A DNA stretch of 44,106 bases from Choristocarpus tenellus KU-1152 (taxonomy: Eukaryota; Phaeophyceae). Positions 24,201-34,740 of this stretch are shown one piece after another (the first letter of the stretch is position 1; every line of letters starts with the position of its first letter). A program made the translations under genes and the position numbers. The notes below the pieces were generated by a model. It was not told the origin of the DNA, did no database searches, and worked only from the letters and a program-made list of their open reading frames with translations. The DNA lies in contig CAXNAD020000026.1 of the NCBI GenBank assembly GCA_964200185.2, positions 1 through 44,106 of the forward strand, written 5' to 3'.

Positions 24201-24526
24201 CGCGAATCGCGCTAACGAAAACCACCAACTTTCATCGTCAGGGCACAGCAACATTTGTTCTTCACCCATCTCTAGTGCTTCCTCTAACAAGTTCTGGTGA
24301 AGTTCATGAATCGAACCTTTCTGAGGTCCTGGTCAATATCTCGTGCATACCCCCTTAAATCTACTCCTTGCAAGAGCGCCTGTCGGACAATATCATCTTG
24401 CTGGAACTGTTCAAGATCCTCATCTATTCCAGAGAAATTTATATCGTCAGAACCTTCAGCTCCTTCCGAAGGACTCATTTTCAGCACAAACCCGCCCAAC
24501 TCGTCCCTCGTGAGACAGAAGGCCAA
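9294..24526 (-). CDS. VPS52: VPS52, GARP/EARP tethering complex subunit (SAC2 family)
   Basis: Vps52 is a core subunit of GARP and EARP, which tether endosome-derived vesicles at the trans-Golgi network and recycling endosomes. Fourteen exons in transcript order: 24317-24526, 24046-24111, 23620-23718, 23149-23316, 22395-22511, 21255-21352, 19318-19495, 18527-18763, 16826-17070, 16081-16261, 13311-13394, 12968-13139, 11283-11419, 9294-9434. They join in phase to 2,133 nt, 710 residues; animal Vps52 is about 720. Conserved blocks in order: LLQGVDLRGY (51-60), SVREYM, the coiled-coil ILARMQEMLLGFQADL, DEIRAVYIESM, FPYEAIMRS, LLWPRF, PHYVMRRYAEF, VVFLINNF and SWKSSMDTIHQDV. The helical N-terminal part is where GARP subunits bundle. 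Intron 3 has a GC donor and intron 1 a GTTCGA donor. A second in-frame ATG at 24478 is an alternative start. Coding sequence fills 14 percent of the locus. Confidence 0.96.
13395..16080 (-). other. VPS52 intron 10, the gene's longest (2,686 bp)
   Basis: It starts GTCAGT (minus strand, at 16080) and ends CTGGCAG (at 13395). I see only AT-rich sequence with short open frames on both strands and no repeat, nested gene or RNA gene. VPS52 introns range from 171 to 2,686 bp. Confidence 0.75.
17236..17285 (+). repeat. Short tandem repeat, about 2.5 copies of a 19-20 bp unit
   Basis: The unit is GGTAAAAAAACCTATCAACA (17236-17255), repeated at 17256-17274 with one A fewer, and begun again at 17275. 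It lies in VPS52 intron 8. Confidence 0.85.
17895..17922 (+). repeat. Heptanucleotide repeat (GGGAAGT)4
   Basis: Four perfect copies are followed by a variant AGGAAG. It lies in VPS52 intron 8. On the transcript strand it reads ACTTCCC. Confidence 0.92.
19970..20075 (+). repeat. Perfect tandem duplication of a 53-bp unit
   Basis: The segment starting CATATGAAAAGC at 19970 is repeated from 20023 and is identical over at least 51 bases. It lies in VPS52 intron 6 (19496-21254) and has no coding potential. Confidence 0.92.
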
Positions 24527-24798
24527 TAGGTTGCTGATTTGACCTCTCGGGGTACGATAACAGCATCTGCTGTCTATTCTCTATCCTCTTTCGTATTGTG
24601 TCCTCTCCCTCTTCTCTCCTCTGTGTGGTATAGATCGAACTTTGAACCGAGAAATGCCCCCTCGGCTAAATAGTGAGGAGGAAGGAATATACAACTATTC
24701 CTACACATCAAATCATACTATGATATAATACAATGTATCTTAGTGGCTTTATATACCTCAATCGTGTTTGTTCGACCTTGGCAAACATAGAGCGAAAC

Positions 24799-24833
24799 AG
24801 AGAGAGGGAGAGAGGGAGAGAGGTAGAGAGGAG
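24799..24833 (+). repeat. GA-rich low-complexity tract
   Basis: AGAGAGGGAGAGAGGGAGAG and similar follow one another in the spacer between VPS52 and DDX1. Such tracts are common in eukaryotic promoter regions, but no function can be read from it. Confidence 0.8.
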
Positions 24834-25337
24834 ACACGGAAGCAGTATCTTGATATTGTCTTCCCTCAGAGAATTTACTACCTGAAGAGAAGTAGGTATA
24901 CGTTGGATTGCTTCAACTTTTTACCCAAAGGGTTCGAGCATAGTTTCGTGCGAATCTGTTGGACCTTTGCAAATCGCGGTCCTTAACATACAGAGTGTAT
25001 TCAATCACGGTCTCTTGAGCTTACCTTTTAATAGTTCGACTTTGCATCTCAAATTCTCATCTCTTGCTTTCGAAAACCTTGGGCTAGCCTTCTCTCATTA
25101 TGTGACCTACCACGAAGCTTTATCAAGTATCTGTGGTAGAAGTATTGAGGATCTGGGTAATGAAAAATCTTATTTGCTTGATGATACTACGCGCCCATGA
25201 ACCGCTCAGCCAATTTTGAATTTTGTTTCCAGTGTATAGGAAGTTTGGGGATACCTACTCGATGTAATGGCAGAGGTATCTCAAGTCGGTCACTTTTTTG
25301 ACAGCTGCGGACTTTGCAAGAAGTAGAGTGCAAATCA

Positions 25338-25385
25338 AGTAATCGTTAAATCGAGTAATCGTTAAATCGAGTAATCGTTAAATCG
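25338..25385 (+). repeat. Three perfect copies of a 16-bp repeat
   Basis: AGTAATCGTTAAATCG occurs at 25338-25353, 25354-25369 and 25370-25385 with no mismatch, about 480-525 bp upstream of the DDX1 start codon. The core CGTTAAATCG is nearly symmetric. It could be a cluster of protein-binding sites or a neutral minisatellite. Confidence 0.92.
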
Positions 25386-25862
25386 ATCATTTCTAGGTAC
25401 TTGGACTACACACACTGTGTCGGATCAATGCCTTAGTTGGTATGAACCAAGAGACAGATACTGTTGTACCACTGGTTTACTTGGGGGTCTATTGCGACAA
25501 GTTGTCGTGCACAGTTCGAAATATCGAAGGTGTCATTTCCACTACAGTGTCATTCCCACTGTCCTTGATACGTTTTTCCTCTTGTCAACGTAGAGAGGTG
25601 TGCTCTCGTATCTCGTTCACTTACACACAACTCCCTTTTTTTGCACTATTCTGAAGTACGGCACTGTGCGAGAGTACAGCATGAGCCAGCTAAACTTCCA
25701 ACAATGTACATCTCCCCTCACAAGTTTTTGTCATCTGAAGAGAACAAAGAACCTAGTACGTACAAGATTAACTGTGGAACCAACGATAGAAAGTACTGCA
25801 GTCTAACAACACTGCTTGTCCTTTGTGAGCAGGTTGGTCACGTCTGACCTACAACCTGTGTG

Positions 25863-28800
25863 ATGGCTGGAGGATTTGAAGCTCTAGGTCTTTGCCCCGA
25901 GCTCGTTCGTGCTGTTAAAGATGACTTTGGGTACCTCCTACCTACCAATGTGCAAGATGAAGCAATTCCTCTCATGCTAGGTGGTGGAGATGTGATGGCA
26001 GCAGCAGAGTCGGGTAGTGGTAAAACTGCTGCTTTTGCCCTTCCAGTATTGCAGCTTATACACGAAGAGATTAGAGGTTCTTTGAGGACAGGAGACACCA
26101 AATCCACCACTGCTGCCTCACCCACAGTATTCGAGTGGCGTATCAATATGGATGATAAGGATGCTGTGGTTGCTACCTCACCAAATGGTCTGGCCTGCCA
26201 AAGCAGGGCCCCAAAGTGGGCTGGTGCAAGGGCTCAATGCGGGGTTTCTGGAGGTGTCTATTATTACGAGGTGGGTGTTTCTTCTCTGGAACACCCAGGA
26301 ATCTAACATTGAAACATAATATATAGTGCACAATCAGCTGCTGAGTTTACCGTACCACTTTCATATAATCTGGGAGTATGAACGTTTACTTTGCCTATAT
26401 CTCACTCTTTCAACACTTCAAGTTTGTCTGATTAGGGGAGAGCCACTAGCAACAGAATGAAATAGATTAAGTAAGTTGATGACCACAATTGCACTTGCTT
26501 CTTGATGTGATAATGTAACATTTCTGACCAAGCTATCCGCATGTGAACTGCCTCCACCTACATTGCATTTGTTTTATAAAAAGGCTATACCTGAAGACGA
26601 TGGATTATGCCGGTTCGGGTGGGCCACACAGGCAGCCTCATATATCCTTGGTGCTGACTCATCAGGGTTTGGCTTTGGTGGGACTGGTATGAAGTCAAAC
26701 AAAGGGAAGTTTGAAGATTATGGAAAAAGCTTTGGAAAGGACGATGTCATTGGTTGCCTACTGGACTTGAACAAGGTGTACTATTACATTATAAATTTGC
26801 TCAATTTTTATAGCCGGTCATGATTTTGTTTGGGGTTTGTTGGGCTTGAAAAATTGTTCACACCCCAAAGGTCATACGCTGCAAGAATTGTTTACATAAG
26901 TGTTGTGTTTCTTGCCCTGCTTATGGTGTGGCAATGTTTGCTTCACATGACTCAGTTTTGTTTAAATGCATTATTTCTCTTGATGTGTATGCATACACTT
27001 TATCATCTTCTTCAGCATGTCTAACTAAAACACTCTTTGGGGTTTGTTTTCGTGTACCTCATACAGTAGCGAGATATGGCATTGGAATTTCTTATTCATG
27101 TTGTCAAGTGCTGACTTTTGTGTGTGTGTGTGGAATCTGGTTTTGCGTAGGAGCTCAAAAGAGAAGAGAAATAAACTGTTCTGTGTGGTGACTGTAGGAT
27201 CAGGTAAGGAGGATGAAACCTTACCCTAAATACAAGGAGTTATAATCATACCAAGTTTTATATGGACATTGGGCTATTATGTAGAATATTTGACTCAAAT
27301 ATTCTACACTTACCTGCCTCTCACCTAATCTTGTTGGTCTATACATACAGGGGGTTATATCATTCTCCAAGAATGACTGTTACTTGGGATTGGCATATAA
27401 GCTGTCTGGGGGACAGACAGGACCTTTCTTCCCAGCTGTATGCTTGAAGAATGCTCAGGTAAATTCCATGCTGGGGCAAGCTAATCTATTTACTGAAAGA
27501 CTATTTAGATCACGTTCTGTTCTGCACATGGATATTTTATAATACATTCTTCGACGAACTTGCATTTCACAGGCATCTTTCAACTTTGGAGGCATGCCTT
27601 TCAGGTACCCTCCACCTGCCCCTTACACTGGGCTGGTCTCAGCTGAGAGTAGGTATGTCATTGATGCAGGTGCCCCTGCAGCATCATCAAAGCATGGAGT
27701 GCGCACTCCAGTGGCTATTATTCTTGAACCAGTGCGAGATCTTGCAGAGCAAGTATCTGATTGCATTACAGGGTTGAAGGTAAGGTTTCTACAATGATGT
27801 GTTTAATATATGTTGCTTTCAAGCTCTTGCTTTACTTCCAGTACATATTAGCCAATACTGCTGTGGATGTGCAAAGCTATGTGGTTTGATTAATCTCACA
27901 TCCTTCTGTCACACCAGCAAAAAAGTGGTAGTGTAAGCAGATGTTTATTGCTGGGGATTGGACTAAAATAGGAGGCCTGGCATGTTCCCAAATTATCTTT
28001 CGCTGAAGCTTAAGAGAACTGATATGTTAAATTGTTGGTGATTAACTGTTAGACCTGTGAATTTATTGGGTTGGTGACTCGAGATCAATCAGTTGGTTGT
28101 TGATCACTTGATGTTGTTAATCGTATGGGCCCCAGCACACAGGTCCTATTGTGCTGTAAGTTTTGAGGCAACAGACCTCAGTGGTGGTGGTGGGTCATAA
28201 GGGGGATCAGGTAAAGACTATCTCCAATAATCCTTTCTGCCAAGAGCAGACCATGGATGTGGATCAAAATGAGAGGGAGCTTCTATCTGGTGTGCACATA
28301 CCATTTTTATAAGGGTGTGCTTCAGTTTTACCCTATGCACAGAACAATCCATTATCAGCTCCCCAGCTCTTTATTAGCCATTTGATTGCAAATATTTAGC
28401 TGCAAACGATTACAATGGGTGCAGATTCACAACTCAATGTCTTGACATTCAGAGTATTGAGCAGATTTGAATTTCAGTATATAAGTCTGTTGATTTGCAG
28501 TTTCATGATACCATCAGTTGACTACATCACTGCACTACCTTACCTTGGATTTCCCCAACTACACCGTGCATTAACACTTCATAATTTATGGGTGTGCTTC
28601 TCTAATATTCTAGCGATACCTCAGGTCACCCTCTGTGGAGCATGCTCTACTCGTGGGTGGCACGGATGTGAAAGCAGATATGCGTTCTCTTCAGGCAACA
28701 TGTGATGTGGTTGTAGGAACAGCAGGACGTATCCTGGGCATGCTTAAGGAGGGGTCTTTGAAGACTTCATCTGTCCGCTTGCTGGTGAGCTTGTGAAGCA

Positions 28801-31800
28801 CAGGTTCATGGTTGCTTCCTGAACAGCTCATATCCCTGTTCATTCTCTTCATTTTGCTTAGGTCTAGCTTACTTCAGACTACCTTTTAAATAGTTAAAGA
28901 AGCTCAGTCTTAGTCGACATGAAATATAACCATTCCCTATGAACAACTTCGGGGAAGTTGTGCCCACTAAGAAAAAGACCAAAGATGTATGAGAGGAGCA
29001 CCTCTCTGCACTAGGATTTCTTGGCAATTGATCAGAAAACCTTTAGCTCAGCAGGCAAACACCTGCTGTAGACTCATAAAATCCGCAATCTGTCTACACC
29101 ACCTCTATCTGTGTATTGCTTACCACGCACTGGGTTCAGTCATCCCTACGCCCATCGCTCCATCTCCCTTGAACCTTGCACTGGACCCACCTTGGGTTTG
29201 TTCCGCAATGAGGTCATCTCATTTGAATATCCCACTTCCTTGTGTAAATTTTTTTCCAGTATCAAAGGGGTTTGAATCCACAAAATCTATGCTAGGGAAT
29301 GGCCGCCATTAACAACTGAGTGGTGAGGATGCGTATATGGTCATATAGGATGCTTCCCTTTAGGGCATTATGGTGTTGTATTGCAGCTCCACAATAAGTC
29401 TGTGACACATGCTCATTGCTGATATCTGATTGCAGTAGTGACCATTGAAAGGTTTATTGTGCTCATCAACCACTGCATAGGTGCTAGATGAGGCTGACCA
29501 CTTTCTCAAGACTGACAACCTGAAATCCATCATGGAAATATACAACCGCCTCCCAAAGAAAGGCATCGGTGAGAACCGACTTCAGGTAGGCGGGTCAAGC
29601 TTCAGGATTGCATTTGGCATCATGCAAAGGGATTTTGACTATGGTAGAGTGTTGGTTTTTGTGTGAACTCTCCTGGACTCTTTGCACTGTTAAGGTTGTG
29701 GTTCAGCATGCCTCAGGAGGTATTCTTCTTATGTTGTGAAATTACCTATTGGCCCTTGTTACAGGGACCCCCTTTTCACAGACTCACCCTCCAGCTTCCC
29801 TTCAATTTCTTATTTCCTCTTTTCATGCAGGTGTGCTTCTTCTCAGCAACCTTGCATTCGCCTGAAATCGCAGAGTTGTCAGGCATGATATGTGACAGGC
29901 CGGTGTGGGTTGATCTGAAGGGGAAAGATAGTATACCTGATACAGTGCACCATGCTGTTGTTCGCATCAACCCTAAGAACCATGCGCTGGTGGACTCAGT
30001 ACACCCCACCATAACTACTGATGGGGTAAACCATGGCATGAACGGCGAGCAAGAAGAGATGTCAGAGATGATCAAGAAACTAAAGCCACAAGTGGGTGTC
30101 CAAGTTCATTCGTAACTTCTACTAACTTTTGGAACATGTACTTTGTGTTGAACTTATCTTGGTGATGCTGCAGTATAATAGTGTTCTAGTGTTGGGTATT
30201 TGGTATTGACTACAAGCTTCAAGTTTTACTAGTATATACTGTAATAAGTAGTACTCCACTTACTCATCTACTAGTATATTGTGCTTTAAAGTATTTAGTT
30301 TTGTGCACTACATACAACATGAGGATAATGACTCAAACGCAGACACTCCATCAACAAATATATATGTTTACCTCTTTGATGCATGGATTTCTGTTGAGAA
30401 ACTTTAGACTACCTAACTTTGAGACTGTTATTCTCCTTAAGGTGCTGCTTGGGCTGATACAATCCCTACGAATGGATCAAGCGCTAATATTTTGCCGGAC
30501 TAATTTAGACTGCAACCTCCTGGAGCAATTTTTGGTTGATGTGGGTGGTGGGCAACGCTTTTTTGGAAAGTCTGACACAGGAAAGGAGAACAAATACTCT
30601 TGCTGTGTGCTGGCTGGAATGCGCTCAATGAAGGAACGCAGGGTGAGAGTTTGAAATCTGATCAATTAGATTGGAAGGAACTGCAACTGAAGCCCTCCAA
30701 TATTGCTATTCTATGGTACTACATGCCCTGCTTTTATTTGCATCCCTTGTTGAAATATGATTCCCTGCGCTGACCTCACTTTCATGTACTACAGTTATTC
30801 AAAGAGCAATGCAAAATTATGCACTAGCCACCAAAGCTGCTTTGATAAAAATCGTGTTTCATGATGCCATGTCATAAGTCAGAACAAATGTGAGGATACT
30901 ATTTGAATGACATTTTGTATCATTCCTCCTGTTTTGGCTGCATTCAATTGCTATGAAGTGCTGGAAAACAGCTTGAAGTTCGTTTTTAAACACAAAAAGT
31001 CGTATCGGGCAATATTTACACATTTTGTTCATACACCTACATTTTCAACCTGGTTGTTTTGAATGAGAAATGCTCTAGAGCTTCCATAGTCAACCTCTTG
31101 CTAGATACACCACACACTACTATACTCTGAAACCCCTTTGACCCCCGTCAGGTATCTCTTCCCAACTCTTTTGATCACCACTATCAACCAAAGAACTTTC
31201 TTATGGGTGGGCTTACAATATTTTGTTTGACTCAACCGTGTGTAGTATTGTCAATAGAAATAATCTGGGATATAAGCCAAATCGACTAGAAAAATTTCAA
31301 TGTATTCGATTAACAATTGAAACGTGCACAGCGAACGTATGGAGGCACGTAAGTTTCCAAGCTCATTGGGCAGTGCACGCAGCATGTATTCACTTATGAG
31401 CATAACCAATCAAAAATCCCCCCTCATTTTCAGCTTCAATTTAAATCATGAATATTTCGAAGTGCAGTGATTATTTAAGCACTACAGTTCACAAAACTAT
31501 GATGAGACTTTTGGAGGATGCATGGATATGAATCAATATTCTCTCAAGGCTGATTTCATGCTTTCAGTCATTGAGAGCTCAGAAATATTATTTTCAAATC
31601 AGTGGAAAATTCAGAATAGGACCTTTTCGTTCTTTTTGGGGGACAGTCATCAGAGATGAGTAAAAGCTTGAAATTATCCTTCTGCAGGGCTCCACCTGTT
31701 GACTTGAAGGTTCACCAGTGACAGGCTTCTGAGCTAAGATGTAACCTTGTCTGCACAAACTCTACATTGACCATTGTATCCATCATGCTATCAAACCTTT

Positions 31801-33318
31801 CTTGACCTGGTACTGATTTGGTATTTCCTGCCATTGTCCATTATTTGTACCATGGCAATGAATATGGAGCATCTTCACTTCTCCTGTAGACATGCAGTTT
31901 GTTACGTCCTGCGGAGACTCAATTGTATACCACACTATTTCTGGGTTCACTCGCATGAAGATACCAACCTTGGACTTTTAGATCGTGTTTCTCTAGAAAG
32001 GTTTCATCGTCATCTTTTTTTAATGGAAATTACTGATTTGCAGTGTTGGTGTGAAATCTCTAACCTGTTCGAAATGCCTACATTTGCAATAAATATTCCA
32101 AAATATATATTCTGTATATCCACACTTCCAAAGAAGTTATTCCTGATGAGTGCTATGGCACGTTCATGTTTTCGTATATGCTCATCAACATTTTACCTCT
32201 GGGATTTCATAGAGCAGGATTATAGTAGTACAGTATTGCTATTATCATGGTAAACAGTTCACAAGATAAAGGAGGGCAAAAGCCAACCCAACATAGGGTA
32301 CTCACTGAAACCAGTCAGCCATTCATTGTTTGAACTCATGTTTTAATAGAAGTAGTTACTACCTTAGAAGTCATTCCAGATTAGAGTAATGCAATGACCA
32401 TGAACAACGCACACTGCGAATTATGATCAATTCGCCTATGGAGAGAGCAAAACATACACATTAGGGAGTGTGTTGACCACAAACTGTGGTTTAACAACCC
32501 CCCCCCTTTTCCAAAATGTTCCTCAATGACATCATTGAGCAATACCCTCATACATCAGTCGTCCTGGTCAGCAAATGGAGATTGGCGGAAACACTCTTCT
32601 CCTACTACTAACCCTTGTGCCTCCAACCTGTTTCAGATCAACCTGCAGGCGTTTAAGGATGGTGATGTTCGATTTCTCATTTGCACAGATGTAGCTGCCC
32701 GTGGGATTGACATCAAAGGAATCCCATATGTTGTAAATATGACACTGCCTGATGCCCCTCAAATTTATATCCATCGAGTTGGTCGTGTTGGCCGTCAAGA
32801 CTGCTTGGGCTTGGCAATATCGTTAGTGGCTGCTGATGGTTACAAAGAAAAGGTACACAACCAGTCAATGAAATGAACCCATCAGATTATATGTTTTGGT
32901 ATCTCATTTGTTTGCCATCATCCATTTGAACTTTAAGTGAGTAATCCTCAATGAACCCTTCTTACAGGTGTGGTTCCACAAAAAATGTCGGAATCGAGGA
33001 CAGGATTGCTCCAACCGAGCATTGGTCAGCGCTGGAGGCTGTACACTATGGTATAATGAACAATCACTGCTCAAGTCCATTGAAAAGCACCTGGGACAAA
33101 CCATTCAAGAACTAGGTGAAGGCTACACCCTTCCGGCAGGACTAGGGGGTGGTGACACGTGTAACTATGGACAATCAGTAGCAAGTACTGTCACAGGATT
33201 GCATGAGCTGCATCACTTGGGTCTACCGCAGCTTGCTGTGCAGGAGCTTGCAGCACTGGAGCTTGAGGCTCAAAATAACTACCTAATATTTCATGAGGGG
33301 AAAGATTGGACGAGATAA
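25863..33318 (+). CDS. DDX1: DDX1, DEAD-box RNA helicase with SPRY insertion
   Basis: ATP-dependent RNA helicase; in animals it is part of the RTCB tRNA ligase complex and of RNA granules. Exons: 25863-26270, 26584-26775, 27351-27458, 27573-27779, 28614-28784, 29481-29585, 29831-30091, 30442-30642, 32637-32852, 32968-33318. All junctions are in phase 0, giving 2,220 nt and 739 residues; human DDX1 has 740. Q-motif region LPTNVQ (26-31), Walker [10 protein letters not shown] (47-55), then the SPRY domain that DDX1 alone carries between motifs I and Ia (about 88-243; GFGFGGTG and GLAY blocks), [14 protein letters not shown] (usual GTPGR), DEAD (365-368), SAT (402-404), [14 protein letters not shown] (568-576) and HRVGRVGR (597-604), then the DDX1-specific tail with GGCTLWYNE. 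All catalytic residues seen are intact. It is divergent from VPS52 and convergent with SYS1. Confidence 0.97.
30643..32636 (+). other. DDX1 intron 8, the gene's longest (1,994 bp)
   Basis: It starts GTGAGA and ends TGTTTCAG. It contains a 159-codon open frame (31774-32253) with no recognisable domain, and a C-run near 32500. The other DDX1 introns are 114-834 bp. Confidence 0.75.
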
Positions 33319-33533
33319 TGTCACCATAACATAACTAATATAGTGTATATACCAAAAGGTACATACCTTTGTGGGGAATCACATACCAATGTTGGCTAGA
33401 TGTCAGTACACTTATAGGGCTCCAACTAGTTGTCCGGACAGACTAAAAAACTCATCAACATTTTGTGATACATTGCCATCTTTACCTACTTAGCACAAGT
33501 GTGGCGTGTGCTTGGGATTCTAATGCTCCAGCC
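33319..33533. other. Convergent 3' region of DDX1 and SYS1, 215 bp
   Basis: The stop codons of DDX1 (33316-33318, plus) and SYS1 (33534-33536, minus) face each other across this AT-rich stretch, so both 3' untranslated regions must end here or overlap. No perfect AATAAA is seen on either strand. Confidence 0.65.
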
Positions 33534-34490
33534 TCAACCACCAGTGGACTTGGGCGTGAACAGTGGTATATCTCGGAGCTCTCGCCTTGAGCAAACGTAT
33601 TCACCTATTTGCAGACAAGAAATTTGTGACACGTCAACAATGCAATTGTGTACATGAACCCAAGATCTATCCAACGGCATTTTGTGGACTGAATAACTCA
33701 CCAAGCACAACCATGATGGCCAAGGCTACCACCTGCAGCATCCACCACTCCCAATTTCGAGGCGGTCCATCATATAAGGAGCAAAAACCCAAGTGCAAGA
33801 TGTAGAGGGTTGCAGTGAAGTCCAGGCACTTTTTTGCTCTCTCCACGATCAATGGGAGAAGAATTGCTCTAACAACAGTACAGGGTTCATTTACAGCGGT
33901 CAGTCTAAACACGATTTTCCAAATGGATGGCATCACAATCATATTACAGTGCCAGAAGACCACTATAGTACTTGGTCGTGAAGGGAAAAATCACTGAGAC
34001 AAGGCAATGGCTCATAATTTGGTGCCAGTAATCTTCGATGGGTCAGAAGGGGTGAGTGCCACTTCTACAAGGTCAACCACAATGGAGTAAAGATGCAAGC
34101 ACCAGTGGCCTATCGACAGCGGTTGTAATTTCGTAGCGATATTGAAGGGGAGCTCACCCGGCGAGGGAGGCCAGGAGGTGTGTGGCGATAACTGTCCATC
34201 CCACTGTTGTTGACAGGGACACTATTTTGCTGGAAAAAATAAGGAGAATCCCAAGCTGGGTTCCAAATAGCACTCTGCGAAAGGAAGGAGATAAAGAACA
34301 AATCAAAATGTAGCAAGACCATGGATAATAGGAGGATGAATAACCAAGTAATATTTGCAATAGTAAGGAATGTCGACAACTCAAGGCAGAAACAGCACCT
34401 GAAAATTCCCAACAGGCTAGCCACTATGGCATAGTGGAAGCACTGCAATGCAACGATTTGATACACAATCTGGTTAGGATCGAAAATCAT
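33534..34490 (-). CDS. SYS1: SYS1, Golgi membrane protein that recruits ARFRP1/Arl3
   Basis: Sys1 is a small four-helix membrane protein of the trans-Golgi. It receives the acetylated GTPase ARFRP1 (yeast Arl3), which starts the Arl1-golgin/GARP tethering cascade. Exons in transcript order: 34399-34490, 34158-34274, 33702-33868, 33534-33604. They join in phase to 447 nt, 148 residues (human about 156). Family blocks seen: FDP near the start (3-5), QIVALQCFHYA in helix 1, a T-x-x-G-W turn before helix 2 (TTVGW), ERAKKCLDFTAT (79-90), WWMLQV (111-116), then GEYVCSRRELRDIPL (126-140), the family's G-E-Y-x-C-x-R-x-E-L-x-x-I-P-L ending. Predicted helices lie at about 8-30, 48-77, 84-102 and 111-130. 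The last exon is only 71 nt and was located from this motif. The start at 34490 is the first ATG of the frame; no upstream exon is needed. Confidence 0.95.
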
Positions 34491-34740
34491 GAATAGGATG
34501 GCCCTGCGGTTCACTCTCCAGAGGACACAAACAGACAGTCAAGTAAATGCAACAACAGTCGGTAGTAGTGTTAGTAGTATGGTTAATGTCGTTTGGGTGT
34601 GACATTGTTGTTTGGGTTGTAGAGGAATGTTCTTCAAACTGAATTTAATATTTTCCTAATACATTATTAAATCTACTGTTTACCCAACACTTTGTGTTGT
34701 GGTTTCCATACTGCCATTGCTTAAGCTGCTATTTGCAGAC
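34491..34740. promoter_or_regulatory. Divergent promoter region of SYS1 and the folate ligase
   Basis: Only 250 bp separate the start codons of SYS1 (34490, minus) and the FolC-type gene (34741, plus). The stretch has an AGTAGTGTTAGTAGT-like repeat near 34563 and AT-rich sequence near 34640-34680, but no clear TATA box. The two genes probably share a bidirectional promoter. Confidence 0.6.

Larger units (their letters stand above)
24527..25862. promoter_or_regulatory. Divergent promoter region of VPS52 and DDX1
   Basis: The start codons of VPS52 (24526, minus) and DDX1 (25863, plus) are 1,336 bp apart, so this spacer must hold both 5' regions. It contains a purine-rich GA tract at 24799-24833 and three perfect copies of a 16-bp repeat at 25338-25385. 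I see no convincing TATA box. Untranslated exons could be present but cannot be told from the sequence. Confidence 0.6.

Noticed and set aside
30092-30441. Reading through DDX1 intron 7 as coding
   Set aside because: It contains in-frame stops, and homology joins KLKPQ directly to [14 protein letters not shown].
31774-32253. A 159-codon open frame on the plus strand
   Set aside because: It lies within DDX1 intron 8. It is Phe, Leu and Cys rich without a domain, and DDX1 is complete without it.
34110-34514. A single 134-codon minus-strand frame covering the SYS1 start
   Set aside because: It runs through an intron (34275-34398) and then reads exon 2 in the wrong frame. The spliced SYS1 model restores the family blocks.
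34699-34740. Upstream GTG start of the folate ligase frame
   Set aside because: Eukaryotic initiation would use the ATG at 34741, and the added residues do not resemble anything known.
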